In this document: piece by piece, positions 42,719 to 51,213 of the stretch | Numbering within the stretch: position 1 is the first letter of the stretch | Layout: each line of letters begins with the position of its first letter | NCBI GenBank assembly: GCA_001829005.1 | Contig: MIAG01000004.1 | Span: 62,001-126,000 of the forward strand | Direction of reading: 5' to 3' | From: Sphingobacteriia bacterium RIFOXYC2_FULL_35_18 | GTDB taxonomy: Bacteria > Bacteroidota > Bacteroidia > Chitinophagales > Chitinophagaceae | Length of the DNA stretch: 64,000 nt | Program-made: the position numbers and the translations under genes | Notes under the pieces: generated by a model | What the model was told of the DNA's origin: nothing | Databases searched by the model: none | Seen by the model: only the letters and a program-made list of their open reading frames with translations

Positions 42719-44143
42719 TTAAAAGTGATAGTTCAGTACAAAGTTATATAGAACCATGTTCACTTTATTTATTTCATATTTTGTTTGTTGATAGGTTTCT
42801 CCTTGATTGATTTTACCAACTATCAATATTTGTGCATCCATCCCTTGTAAAAATCCAGCAAATGAGTAGCGAATATCTGCATTGATTTGTACAAATGAAG
42901 GCATCCCGAATTTGTTTAAGAGGGTATTATTTACATCGGGCAATTTAAAGTACCCTCCTGCTAAATTAAACTTTAATCTTTTCTGGGGGATCGCATACGC
43001 CGCTTTAGCAACCACCGCGTGAACATCTCCAAATCCCTCATTTCTTTCGCGAGGCATAAAAGTAAAAAATGGATCACGCCCCCACTCTCTTGGCATTAAA
43101 TAACGACCTTCTTTAGTGATACGATTGTAGTTTAAAGAGAAATCCCAAACAGGAGTTTTATAACCCACTCTTGCACCAAAACTAAATGAGCCATTGTCTT
43201 TCTCTATAAATCTTTTTGCTGGATCTTCGTTTCCACCATCCTTTAAAGCATGTTGCTTAACTGCTTGCAATGAACCATAATATTCATAGCCTTTTTGATG
43301 TGCAGGGATGGTGTAATCTAATTGCAATAAAGCCGCATTAAAAACGGTTGGTACCGTTAAGTTCCAAGCATGTAAAGTAGTCTTTTTAGAAAGTTCTCTA
43401 TGAATACCTATCTGTACCAAGTTACTGGCTTCTACATGTCCTGGATAACCAGACCTTGTACCATCCGTATTAACCCCTGAAGGGTAAATTCCGAATGATT
43501 CACCTACACCATACCATTTTACGGTTCCTCTAGGTGAAATGGCGTACAATAACCCCCCTTCAATTTTTGTTTTAGGAACATCATTAATAACTGCCCAAAT
43601 ACCTTCAACTCCAGTAGGCCTCATACGACCATCTTGCAAATTGATAAAAGGGGTATTAATCAACTGTCGTCCAAGCGTTACAGATGATTTTTTAAAATTG
43701 TATTTTAAATAAAACTCTTCAAGTCTATCTAAATCCATTGTATTATGTGGATCTTCTATATCAAATAACGTGGTTTCATACCTACTTCCCTGCCCAGATA
43801 AAGGATCTTTTTTTGCTAAGTCTGAAGAACCAATATTAAAAATATAAAATCCACTTACTGCAAATTGAAAGCCTTTAAACTTAGCTGTTTCAAAACGAAT
43901 TCCGCCTCCAGCTGCATTCGCATGAAAATCAGTTAATCCTTTAGCATTATCAGTTGCCATAAAAAAATAACGAAAATGCCCATTCACTGTTCCAGATTTA
44001 AACGCATACAACAATGAACTGGTATCTACCGTATTTTCCTGTTTCCCCTTCCACATATCTGGCTTAGCAGTTATTTCTTGGTGTTGGGCAAAAGTATTAG
44101 CTGTCCATAGCATTATTGCTATAGCTGTATATATAAGACGCAT
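42719..44143 (-). CDS. Outer-membrane porin-like beta-barrel (OprD-like)
   Basis: The 474-residue protein has a signal peptide (1-19, ANTFAQ). Numerous alternating amphipathic strands, a RYFFMATDN loop, LEEFYLKYNFKKSSVTLGRQ and INLQDGRMRP resemble OprD/alginate-export-type porins, and the chain ends FVLNYHF. It likely forms a passive channel for an anionic substrate. Its place between a SoxB-like enzyme and the cysteine-cluster Crp regulator suggests uptake or release of sulfur oxyanions (inference). Spacing is 17 bp to the gene before and 2 bp to the next. Confidence 0.75.
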   Translation of the reverse strand: MRLIYTAIAIMLWTANTFAQHQEITAKPDMWKGKQENTVDTSSLLYAFKSGTVNGHFRYFFMATDNAKGLTDFHANAAGGGIRFETAKFKGFQFAVSGFYIFNIGSSDLAKKDPLSGQGSRYETTLFDIEDPHNTMDLDRLEEFYLKYNFKKSSVTLGRQLINTPFINLQDGRMRPTGVEGIWAVINDVPKTKIEGGLLYAISPRGTVKWYGVGESFGIYPSGVNTDGTRSGYPGHVEASNLVQIGIHRELSKKTTLHAWNLTVPTVFNAALLQLDYTIPAHQKGYEYYGSLQAVKQHALKDGGNEDPAKRFIEKDNGSFSFGARVGYKTPVWDFSLNYNRITKEGRYLMPREWGRDPFFTFMPRERNEGFGDVHAVVAKAAYAIPQKRLKFNLAGGYFKLPDVNNTLLNKFGMPSFVQINADIRYSFAGFLQGMDAQILIVGKINQGETYQQTKYEINKVNMVLYNFVLNYHF

Positions 44144-44160
44144 ACAAATTTATTTAGTCA

Positions 44161-45852
44161 TTAACGAAACACATAGTCTACACCAGTTACTTGGGTTAAC
44201 AAGTCTTGTGGACCATCAAGAATAATTGCATTCCTTTCAGGTGTTGGCGTAACTGGTGAATTATTTTTCAAATAATCTAACATTGTACTATGTAAAGTGT
44301 AAGGTGTGTTTTTTGGCTGCTGAACATTTCGAATTCTGCACAACATATCTTCAGGGTCACCATCTCTTTCACAAGCGCAAATGGTATAGGTTTTATTGAG
44401 GTCTAAAAGCTGGTTACCTACTTTAACTTCTTTAACACGCTTTCCCTTTTCTGCAAATGCCTCAAATTTTACGGTCATCCCCTTAAACTTGATAACCCAA
44501 CCTCCAAACCTTTCTACAGCATCTTTTGCAAATACATTATTCATTTCTTTTTCTAACCAATCGAATAATTGCTTTCCGGTTACTGCGCCTGTTCTAACAG
44601 TGCTATCTACAGGGAGCATATCAAAAATAAATCCTTCCGTAATTGGAATATTGCCTGTTGAATCGGGGGTTGTTCTTGGTGGGCAAAAACGGAATCCATT
44701 TGACAATACAATATCCGTTTCAGGTAATTTCCATTTCAATGCATTTAGGATCATTGTATCAATGGGATTCTCTACTACAAAATATCGATACAAAGGAATG
44801 GTACTATACCCAGCTACTTTATAAATTTGATTGGCAAATGGTTGCTCATATTGACTAATTAATGCAGCCAAATTTTTATCGGCTTTGTAAACAGAAGCAT
44901 TTACTTCATCCAAATGATATTCATCATTTACTAATTTTCCATCTTTAAAACTCAATTGTAACTTTCCAACAAAAGAACCAAATGCCCCTGGTTCTACCAC
45001 TTTTGCGTATTTACATACAATAGGTTTTCTAACACGTTCATGTGTATCACCACCTAAAATATAATCAACCCCTTCACATTCAGGTTGATTGGCTAAATGC
45101 AATTGTTGAGATAATCCTAAATGGGCAATCACCATAACCGCCGCACATTGCTCCTGGTTTCTTAGTACATCCACGTAATGCGCTAAATTTTCCTCTGGCT
45201 TTGTATAGATGATTCCCTTACTGTAATTGGGTGATTGTCTCAATGGTACCAATGGATCTGTGTAACCAATAAAACCAATTTTGATTCCATTAGAATGCCA
45301 AATATGATAAGGAGGGAATATTAATTCGCCTTTTTTACCCTGGCCCAAATCGTGGTACATATTAGCACAAACTTTGGGAGCATGTAAAGCTCCTAATAAA
45401 GTTTGCATCGCTTTTTTATAATAAATTACTTCCCAATTACCCGGCAAATACAAGTCGTAGTTTAAAGCATTTAAAATGGGAACCATCGCTTTGCCTAATG
45501 TTTTAACCGACAACTCACTGCCCTGAAACATATCTCCTGTATCAATTAAAAAACTGTTTGGATGGTGTTTTTTTTCTTTCGCTAAGTAAGTAGCTAAATG
45601 TGCGTACCCGCCCGTCTTTCTAAATACCGCTTTCCCATTCTCCCAAAATAATTCATCATGTGGATGAACCTGACAATGAACATCAGTAGTTTGTAATATT
45701 GTCAACGTAGTTACTCCGTCTGCATCAATAAAATCAGTATTTTTTTGATGGCCCACTGATGCAGCTACTTCATTAATCCCAGCTGCTGAAACCAATCCAA
45801 CTCCACCCAAAGCACTTATTTGTTGTATGAATTTTCTTCTATTATTAGACAT
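44161..45852 (-). CDS. SoxB/5'-nucleotidase-family metallohydrolase with Tat signal
   Basis: The 563-residue protein has a twin-arginine signal (NNRRKFIQQISALGG). The calcineurin-like domain carries TTDVHCQVH (Asp57, His59), IDTGDMFQGS (Asp107), LPGNWE (138-141), VIAHLG and GGDTHERV; the C-terminal 5'-nucleotidase domain follows with DIVLSNGFRF. The motif that is GNHE in 5'-nucleotidases is GNWE here, a change I associate with the thiosulfohydrolase SoxB (not checked). SoxB releases sulfate from a SoxYZ-bound thiosulfonate. No soxYZ or soxXA is in the window. It lies 6 bp after the TsdA-like cytochrome gene. Confidence 0.8.
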   Translation of the reverse strand: MSNNRRKFIQQISALGGVGLVSAAGINEVAASVGHQKNTDFIDADGVTTLTILQTTDVHCQVHPHDELFWENGKAVFRKTGGYAHLATYLAKEKKHHPNSFLIDTGDMFQGSELSVKTLGKAMVPILNALNYDLYLPGNWEVIYYKKAMQTLLGALHAPKVCANMYHDLGQGKKGELIFPPYHIWHSNGIKIGFIGYTDPLVPLRQSPNYSKGIIYTKPEENLAHYVDVLRNQEQCAAVMVIAHLGLSQQLHLANQPECEGVDYILGGDTHERVRKPIVCKYAKVVEPGAFGSFVGKLQLSFKDGKLVNDEYHLDEVNASVYKADKNLAALISQYEQPFANQIYKVAGYSTIPLYRYFVVENPIDTMILNALKWKLPETDIVLSNGFRFCPPRTTPDSTGNIPITEGFIFDMLPVDSTVRTGAVTGKQLFDWLEKEMNNVFAKDAVERFGGWVIKFKGMTVKFEAFAEKGKRVKEVKVGNQLLDLNKTYTICACERDGDPEDMLCRIRNVQQPKNTPYTLHSTMLDYLKNNSPVTPTPERNAIILDGPQDLLTQVTGVDYVFR

Positions 45853-45857
45853 AGGAA

Positions 45858-46931
45858 TTATTTTTTTGCTTTTTCAGCAATAGGTTTAAAAGGACCGTAT
45901 TTATGTTGTTTTTCTGAAAAGGGATCTGCGTATGGAGCAAATGGATGGTCAATTGGTTTTTTAGATATATCGGGCCAGTCTTTGGGTACTGCAATATGAG
46001 GACGTGATTGCGCTAACACATAAGCCGATACATCCCAAGCCTCTTCGTCTGTTAACTGCGGATTTTCATGCGTTACACCCAATGGCATATTGTATTTAAT
46101 ATACTTTGCGAAGTTGGTAATTCGATAAAGCCCTGCTCCGTCATTGAAGCTATGTTTACCCCAAAGCGGCGGAAAACTGTATTCAATTTTATCGGGATTT
46201 AATACTCCTTCTCCATTGGCTTGATGACAACTCTGACATTTTGTTTCATAAACGGTTTTACCTTTTATTGGGTCTGCAGCCCTATCTAAAAAAGCCAGGT
46301 CTTTTAACCCAGATCCTACTGCTTTCTCGCCTTTTGGAACATTCGATCCAATATGGTTGATATAAGCCACAATAGCTTGCATTTCTTTACTAGATGTATC
46401 TAATGCTTTACCGTTTAAACTCCTTTCAAAACAATCGTTCACCCTTTTATAAATATTTTCTTCAGTACCACTTCTTGCTCTAAACTTAGGATAGGTAGAA
46501 GCAACTGATCCATAATTATTTCCAAATGCGATTGTTCCTGCTTGTAAATGACAGTTTTGACAATTTTGCCCATTGGTAATTTGCAAAACAGATCCGTTAG
46601 GGCCTAAATACTTTGCAGTATGTGCAATTAATTCTCTTCCATAATAAACTTGTTCTTTTAATGTAGGGTCTGCTATCGCATCCATTGCTTTTGGTTGCCA
46701 ATATGCCACTGTTGTTGCAACCGCATTTCCCTTCTCCGGCTTTGCCTCTGGGAATGCAGGTGTTATTGCTTTTTCATTAGAAGATTTGAACCAACCTGAA
46801 ATAGTATCAGCATTATAAATAAGCAATGGCAATATGATTATAAAAGCAACTAATACTATAATCAGATTCAGCATTCGCTGAATCATTTTGATTAGACTTT
46901 GCTCTTTAAAACTGGGCTTTTCAGATTCCAT
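45858..46931 (-). CDS. TsdA-like membrane-anchored dihaem cytochrome c (thiosulfate dehydrogenase-like)
   Basis: The 357-residue protein has an uncleaved N-terminal membrane helix (about 20-40) and two haem sites, CQNCH (124-128) and CQSCH (232-236). The TsdA pattern is present: NGQNCQNCHLQAGT, YPKFRARSGT, VNDCFERSLNGKALD with Cys167 (position of the unusual Cys haem ligand in TsdA), YSFPPLWGKHSFNDGAG and NMPLG (candidate Met ligand, 282). TsdA couples two thiosulfates to tetrathionate and passes electrons to cytochromes. Membrane anchoring suggests direct delivery to the respiratory chain (inference). It follows the YeeE genes by 22 bp. Confidence 0.82.
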   Translation of the reverse strand: MESEKPSFKEQSLIKMIQRMLNLIIVLVAFIIILPLLIYNADTISGWFKSSNEKAITPAFPEAKPEKGNAVATTVAYWQPKAMDAIADPTLKEQVYYGRELIAHTAKYLGPNGSVLQITNGQNCQNCHLQAGTIAFGNNYGSVASTYPKFRARSGTEENIYKRVNDCFERSLNGKALDTSSKEMQAIVAYINHIGSNVPKGEKAVGSGLKDLAFLDRAADPIKGKTVYETKCQSCHQANGEGVLNPDKIEYSFPPLWGKHSFNDGAGLYRITNFAKYIKYNMPLGVTHENPQLTDEEAWDVSAYVLAQSRPHIAVPKDWPDISKKPIDHPFAPYADPFSEKQHKYGPFKPIAEKAKK

Positions 46932-46953
46932 TTTATTATAATTATCTTATTGA

Positions 46954-47367
46954 TTAATGAGGTAGTTTTTTCATGAAAACGCCATATAAATAAGTACCTA
47001 CAATGGCAAAAAAGAATACTACTACCATTGATAAAAATCCATACCCTATATTCACTACCATTGGCCCTGGACATGCACCACTTAAAGCCCATCCCAATCC
47101 AAAAATGGTTCCTCCAATTAAATATCTTGCAACAGACTTGTCTTTGGGTAAAAACAAGATTGGGTTACCATGAAAATCTCTAATATTAAATTTCTTAATT
47201 AAAGCAACCCCAATTACACCAAGGGTTACAGCAGTCCCAATAATTCCATACATATGAAAAGCTTGGAATCGAAACATTTCTTGAATTCTAAACCAAGAAA
47301 TGGCTTCAGATTTTGCCATTACAATCCCGAACACAATCCCTAACAATAAAAATTTGATGAATTTCAT
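46954..47367 (-). CDS. YeeE/YedE-type sulfur transporter, small half
   Basis: The 137-residue membrane protein has four helices and the half-motif GGTIFGLGWALSGACPGPM with the conserved Cys of the YeeE/YedE thiosulfate-channel family. In the full-length transporter two such halves build one pore lined by cysteines. Here each half is a separate gene; the partner is the next gene upstream, 3 bp away. It likely moves thiosulfate or reduced sulfur across the inner membrane. Confidence 0.88.
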   Translation of the reverse strand: MKFIKFLLLGIVFGIVMAKSEAISWFRIQEMFRFQAFHMYGIIGTAVTLGVIGVALIKKFNIRDFHGNPILFLPKDKSVARYLIGGTIFGLGWALSGACPGPMVVNIGYGFLSMVVVFFFAIVGTYLYGVFMKKLPH

Positions 47368-47370
47368 TAT

Positions 47371-47928
47371 TTAAAAAATTAAAGGCATGATTAAATAAGT
47401 CATTGCTAATCCTCCAATGAAGAATCCAATAACTGCAATTAAAGAGGGTAATTGTAAATTGGATAAACCACTTATGGCATGTCCAGATGTGCATCCTCCT
47501 GCATATCTAGAACCGAATCCAACCATTAATCCACCAAACGCTAAGATTAAAAAGCCTTTTAAACTGAATACAGCGTCCCATCCAAACAACTCTTGAGGCT
47601 GCAGAGATGCTGGTGCAGCTATACCCATCTTACTTAAGTCGTTAATGGTAGCAGCCGATATTTCTACAGGTTGACCACTAGATAAAAATTGGGAAGCAAT
47701 ATAACCACCAATAATTGACCCAATTAAAAAAACAATATTCCATATTTGTGCCTTCCAGTTAAAATCAAAGAATTTAGTTTTCTTTCCCAATCCTGCTGCT
47801 GCGCAAATAGTGCGCAAATTAGATGAGAATCCAAAGGACTGTCCAAAATACAATAGGAAAAACATGATGCTGGCAATCATGGCCCCAGAGAACCACCAAG
47901 CCCAAGTTTGGGTAATTATTTCACGCAT
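47371..47928 (-). CDS. YeeE/YedE-type sulfur transporter, large half
   Basis: The 185-residue protein has five membrane segments and the motif GFGSRYAGGCTSGHAISGLSNLQ with the family Cys. An extra periplasmic or cytoplasmic loop (about 80-115) separates the first two helices from the rest. It pairs with the 137-residue half downstream. The gene is in the middle of a continuous operon, 12 bp after the universal stress protein gene. Confidence 0.9.
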   Translation of the reverse strand: MREIITQTWAWWFSGAMIASIMFFLLYFGQSFGFSSNLRTICAAAGLGKKTKFFDFNWKAQIWNIVFLIGSIIGGYIASQFLSSGQPVEISAATINDLSKMGIAAPASLQPQELFGWDAVFSLKGFLILAFGGLMVGFGSRYAGGCTSGHAISGLSNLQLPSLIAVIGFFIGGLAMTYLIMPLIF

Positions 47929-47940
47929 ATAAAATGGTTA

Positions 47941-48780
47941 TTATTTAAGATGAAAAGAAATGATTGGTTTAAATAAATGGTTGATTAATTTTTCAGTTGC
48001 ACTTTGGTGAAGTATACCACCTTTTCCATGAGTGCCAATACAGATCATATCCATATTATTCATCTGATTAAAATGAATCACTCCATTCTCAACATCTTTA
48101 TCGTTAATGATATGACATTCAAATTTGTTAATTGAATTTAAATTAGCAAACTGCTGCATGTTTAATTCAATTTCAGCTTTAACTGAAACAACTTCACCAG
48201 AAACAATTTGCAATAGATGTAATGTTGGATTAAATGCTTTCAAAATCTTGTGCATCAAGGTTAAATTCTCTGCAGCAGGCTTTGAAAAATCGTGTACTAA
48301 TAATAAATGATTAATGGTCAAATCAGATCGGTCACACATTAATGACAATACAGGAATAGTAGATTTTCGAGCGACCATTTGGGTAGATGTACCAGATATC
48401 TTCTCCTTTAAACCCCATGCCCCTTTTGTCCCCATTACCACTAAATCCATTCTTGCAGATTGAGCATAATCAACAATAGCATCAGTGGTTTTACCCAATA
48501 ACAAGTGGGTATTGATAGCTGATCCATAAAGGGTTTTCAAATTGGCCAATTTCCTTTCGGCTATTTCTTTTTGCTTTTCAACATACGTTACGTCAATTTC
48601 TCCACAAGTACTTATATTACCAACTGAGTCCATGGTAACCGTATCTGGCACAGACAAAACATGTAAAAAATGTATTTCTGTATTTATTTTCTCTTCTAAT
48701 TTTTTTACCATCAAATAGGCAAATTCAGATTGAACAGAAAAATCAGTAGGTATTAATATTTTCAAGGTTTCCATTTTCAT
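47941..48780 (-). CDS. Tandem universal stress protein (UspA family)
   Basis: From ATG 48780 the protein has 279 residues; the frame is open further into rhodanese, but MKMETLKILIPTDFS is the natural start. The first Usp domain (1-145) keeps the nucleotide loop DLVVMGTKGAWGLKEKISGTS with GxxG-type spacing; the second (150-279) has DMICIGTHGKGGILHQSATEKL. It is likely an ATP-binding regulator or chaperone. Usp genes are often found with sulfur and redox operons in Bacteroidota. It begins 8 bp past the rhodanese stop. Confidence 0.88.
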   Translation of the reverse strand: MKMETLKILIPTDFSVQSEFAYLMVKKLEEKINTEIHFLHVLSVPDTVTMDSVGNISTCGEIDVTYVEKQKEIAERKLANLKTLYGSAINTHLLLGKTTDAIVDYAQSARMDLVVMGTKGAWGLKEKISGTSTQMVARKSTIPVLSLMCDRSDLTINHLLLVHDFSKPAAENLTLMHKILKAFNPTLHLLQIVSGEVVSVKAEIELNMQQFANLNSINKFECHIINDKDVENGVIHFNQMNNMDMICIGTHGKGGILHQSATEKLINHLFKPIISFHLK

Positions 48781-48788
48781 TTTTTTGG

Positions 48789-49100
48789 TTAGTGAACAAA
48801 TTGGGCTACATTTTGCCAAGTACCGCCATTAATTACATTCTTAAATCCTTGTTGCTCTAACAATGATTTGGCCATACCACTTCTGTTTCCACTTCTACAA
48901 AAAACAATAATATTTTTCTTGTCTTGGAATCGTGCAATTTCCTTTGTTAGGTTGTCTAGCGGAATATTGACTGATCCTTTAACACTTCCATCCGCAAACT
49001 CTCCAGGAGTTCTTACGTCTACTAAAAAAGCGCCTTCAGCTATTACAGACTTTAAATCTACAGAAGGCCCACCTCCAAAAATTTGACTAAATATACTCAT
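48789..49100 (-). CDS. Single-domain rhodanese
   Basis: The 103-residue protein has ADVRTPGEF-like VDVRTPGEFADGSVKGSVNIPLDNL and the active-site loop VFCRSGNRSGMAKSLL, with the persulfide-carrying Cys and the CRxGxR pattern of thiosulfate/GlpE-type sulfurtransferases. A cytoplasmic sulfane-sulfur carrier is expected. It sits between thioredoxin (7 bp upstream) and the Usp gene. Confidence 0.95.
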   Translation of the reverse strand: MSIFSQIFGGGPSVDLKSVIAEGAFLVDVRTPGEFADGSVKGSVNIPLDNLTKEIARFQDKKNIIVFCRSGNRSGMAKSLLEQQGFKNVINGGTWQNVAQFVH

Positions 49101-49107
49101 GACTTTA

Positions 49108-49401
49108 TTATTTAAATTGTTGTAAAATATTTACTAATCCTGCTTTTGGAACCACCCCACTTTGTCTCCAAACTGCTTCTCCTTTTTTAAAAACAATCAA
49201 GGTAGGAACTCCTTGAACTTGATAAGCAGCTGCTGCTTGTGGATTCTTGTCTACATCCACTTTTATAATAGTTACTTCGTCTCCTAAACTGTCTTTCACT
49301 TCTTTCAAAATAGGCGACATCATTTTACAAGGGCCGCACCATTCTGCAAAAAAATCTACCAAAACAGGTTTATCCGATTGTATCATTTCATTAAATGTCA
49401 T
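49108..49401 (-). CDS. Thioredoxin
   Basis: The 97-residue protein has the thioredoxin fold with DFFAEWCGPCKMMSP (WCGPC active site), VDKNPQAAAAYQVQGVPTLIVFKKGE (cis-Pro) and a short C-terminus. It would reduce protein disulfides or release sulfide from protein persulfides made by the rhodanese next to it. No signal peptide, so cytoplasmic. Confidence 0.95.
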   Translation of the reverse strand: MTFNEMIQSDKPVLVDFFAEWCGPCKMMSPILKEVKDSLGDEVTIIKVDVDKNPQAAAAYQVQGVPTLIVFKKGEAVWRQSGVVPKAGLVNILQQFK

Positions 49402-49412
49402 AACACTTTATT

Positions 49413-49628
49413 TTATTGATTAGCCGTTTTTGTTTTTTCTTCTTTTTTAAACATCCCTAGTAGTAAAGCTCCCATCAATGCACCATATAGTGTACTATTT
49501 AGTGGCTTCGATGTAATTGCACATGTTCCTGAATCGCACCCAATTTGTTGCCAATAAATATATCCTCCAATAGCGCCTAATAATGACCCTATCAAGTAAA
49601 GCTTATTATTATTTAACCACTTCTTCAT
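49413..49628 (-). CDS. Small membrane protein with a Cys pair (DUF6132-like)
   Basis: The 71-residue protein has two membrane helices (about 9-25 and 46-60) joined by a loop with IGCDSGTCAITSKP. The CxxxxC pair is the only obvious functional feature. Such proteins occur repeatedly with rhodanese and YeeE genes in Bacteroidota. The ATG overlaps the end of the DUF2892 gene by 20 bp; it precedes thioredoxin by 11 bp. Confidence 0.8.
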   Translation of the reverse strand: MKKWLNNNKLYLIGSLLGAIGGYIYWQQIGCDSGTCAITSKPLNSTLYGALMGALLLGMFKKEEKTKTANQ

Positions 49629-49848
49629 AACTGATTTCCTCTGTTGTTTTAGTTGTCTTTTTTACTGGTGTATAACACCCTCCTGTTCCGCAACAACCCG
49701 TATTAAAAAGGGCCATAATAGTGAATAAAAAACCTGCCACTCCAAATACCGCATCCTTATTAGCAATTGCTTGAATAATAATGGCCATTCCTGCTAATAA
49801 GCGTACAATGCGCATAAAACTCCAATTGTTAAACAATACTTCCTTCAT
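49609..49848 (-). CDS. DUF2892 membrane protein with a CC-x3-C cluster
   Basis: The start is ATG 49848 (MKEVLFNNWSFMRIVRLL), giving 79 residues; the longer frame would run through the operator and promoter. DUF2892 proteins have two membrane helices (here about 11-28 and 32-50). The second ends with FNTGCCGTGGCYTP, three cysteines in CCxxxC spacing that could carry sulfur or metal. It is the first gene of the main sulfur operon, behind a GTAAC-GTTAC operator. Confidence 0.85.
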   Translation of the reverse strand: MKEVLFNNWSFMRIVRLLAGMAIIIQAIANKDAVFGVAGFLFTIMALFNTGCCGTGGCYTPVKKTTKTTEEISYEEVVK

Positions 49849-49871
49849 AATGGATCTTATATAATTGAATA

Positions 49872-49879
49872 CAAATGTA
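49872..49879 (-). promoter_or_regulatory. -7 box of the main sulfur operon
   Basis: TACATTTG on the minus strand is a full match to TAnnTTTG. No TTG element at 19 bp; instead the operator centred at 49908.5 lies 33 bp (centre to centre) upstream, as in three other promoters of the island. Confidence 0.65.
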
Positions 49880-49901
49880 GAATAGCTAAACGGGCAAATT
49901 G

Positions 49902-49915
49902 GTAACAAAGGTTAC
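49902..49915. promoter_or_regulatory. GTAAC-N4-GTTAC operator A (main sulfur operon)
   Basis: GTAAC AAAG GTTAC is a perfect 5-bp inverted repeat with a 4-bp centre, the geometry of a Crp/Fnr dimer site. It controls the gene at 49848 and overlaps the stop codon of the MFS gene (49912-49914). Confidence 0.7.
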
Positions 49916-51144
49916 ACAGCTGGCATACACTCCTGTGAGCGCCAAAATAGCTTTAGCGTGCAGCACATTCGAATATTTGCAACTAAACCTGCCCCAGCTG
50001 TTACAGCTGCAACAGCATACAAAGCCCAATTCAATCCCATCCAATCTGCCAAAAAACCACTTAATAATGCCCCAATAACATAGCCCCCATCTCTCCAAAA
50101 TCTAAACACGCCCATTATTTCAGCCCTTTGAGTGGGGTGTGCATTTTCAGCAACTACTGTTAAAAAATTGGGGTAAACCAATCCTGTTCCTAATCCCAGT
50201 AAAACGGCGGCTATAATCGCGCCAGCAAAAGATGAAAAAAGCACTAATAAAACAATCGCCAAAGCTTGCAATAGCATACCGAACGTTATCAATTGCTTTT
50301 TACAAAAAAGATCTCCCATTTTTCCTGTAAATAATTGAGAAATGCCCCAAACGATTGGATAAAGACCAGCTACAATGCCTACTTCTGCAATGCTAAAAGA
50401 CCTTTGTACTAAAAGCAAAGGAACCAACCCCCACATTACTCCATCATTTAAATTATTCACCAACCCATTTAAAGTTACCGAACCTAAATTCCGGTGCTTC
50501 CAACTTGTGGAAGCCCAAATATTTTTAAGTAATGGAATACTACTTTGCGCGGTCTCCTTTTGAATAAATGAAGCTGTATCATTTACCCAAAAAAGTGAAA
50601 TCACTAATCCAGCTAGAACAAAAAATAAGCCTGGAATGAAAGGATAAAATGCATATCCAAATTGCGAAGCTATTTGTGCAGAAAGATAAGCAGCCAAGCC
50701 TACAGATAGGTAACCTGCAAATTCATTAATTCCCATGGCTAATCCCCTATTCTTACTGCCGACTAAATCTATTTTCATTACTACAGTAGTGCTCCAAGTA
50801 AGCCCTTGGGTTATCCCTAAAAAAATATTTGCAACTATAATCCAATTCCAATGATTGGCGTACATTAAAATAAATGGCACAGGAGATGCCAATAACCAAC
50901 CAGTCACTAATATTTGTTTACGAGTGAATTTTCGAGATAAAATTCCAACTGCATAATTGCTTATTGCCTTACTGATTCCAAAAGCTACAATGAAACTAGT
51001 TAATGCAGATGCTGCTGATAAAGAGAATACCGTTTTGCCAAATTCAGGCAAAATAGACCGCTCCATACCAACCATTGCTCCTACAAAAGCATTGACTAAT
51101 ACCAATAATAGAAATTGTGTTTTATTTTCTTTTAATCCTTGCAT
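49912..51144 (-). CDS. MFS transporter
   Basis: The 410-residue protein has twelve membrane segments; SNYAVGILSRKFTRKQILVTGW is the typical loop 2-3 motif of the major facilitator superfamily, and GKMGDLFCKKQ the equivalent in the second half. Substrate unknown; context suggests a sulfur compound or an efflux role. It has its own operator (51191-51204) and is followed by the next operator within its stop codon. Confidence 0.9.
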   Translation of the reverse strand: MQGLKENKTQFLLLVLVNAFVGAMVGMERSILPEFGKTVFSLSAASALTSFIVAFGISKAISNYAVGILSRKFTRKQILVTGWLLASPVPFILMYANHWNWIIVANIFLGITQGLTWSTTVVMKIDLVGSKNRGLAMGINEFAGYLSVGLAAYLSAQIASQFGYAFYPFIPGLFFVLAGLVISLFWVNDTASFIQKETAQSSIPLLKNIWASTSWKHRNLGSVTLNGLVNNLNDGVMWGLVPLLLVQRSFSIAEVGIVAGLYPIVWGISQLFTGKMGDLFCKKQLITFGMLLQALAIVLLVLFSSFAGAIIAAVLLGLGTGLVYPNFLTVVAENAHPTQRAEIMGVFRFWRDGGYVIGALLSGFLADWMGLNWALYAVAAVTAGAGLVANIRMCCTLKLFWRSQECMPAV

Positions 51145-51160
51145 ATTGGGCTAATAGGTA

Positions 51161-51168
51161 GCAAGGTA
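51161..51168 (-). promoter_or_regulatory. Weak -7 box of the MFS gene
   Basis: TACCTTGC on the minus strand keeps TA and TT of TAnnTTTG (4 of 6). It is exactly 33 bp (centre to centre) from operator B, the same spacing as the stronger boxes. Confidence 0.4.
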
Positions 51169-51190
51169 GAATTAAAATATGCTCTTTTTG

Positions 51191-51204
51191 GTAACAAAAG
51201 TTAC
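51191..51204. promoter_or_regulatory. GTAAC-N4-GTTAC operator B (MFS gene)
   Basis: GTAAC AAAA GTTAC, extended by one more pair to GGTAACAAAAGTTACC, is the most symmetrical of the five sites. It lies 47 bp upstream of the MFS start. Confidence 0.72.
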
Positions 51205-51213
51205 CTAGATAGG

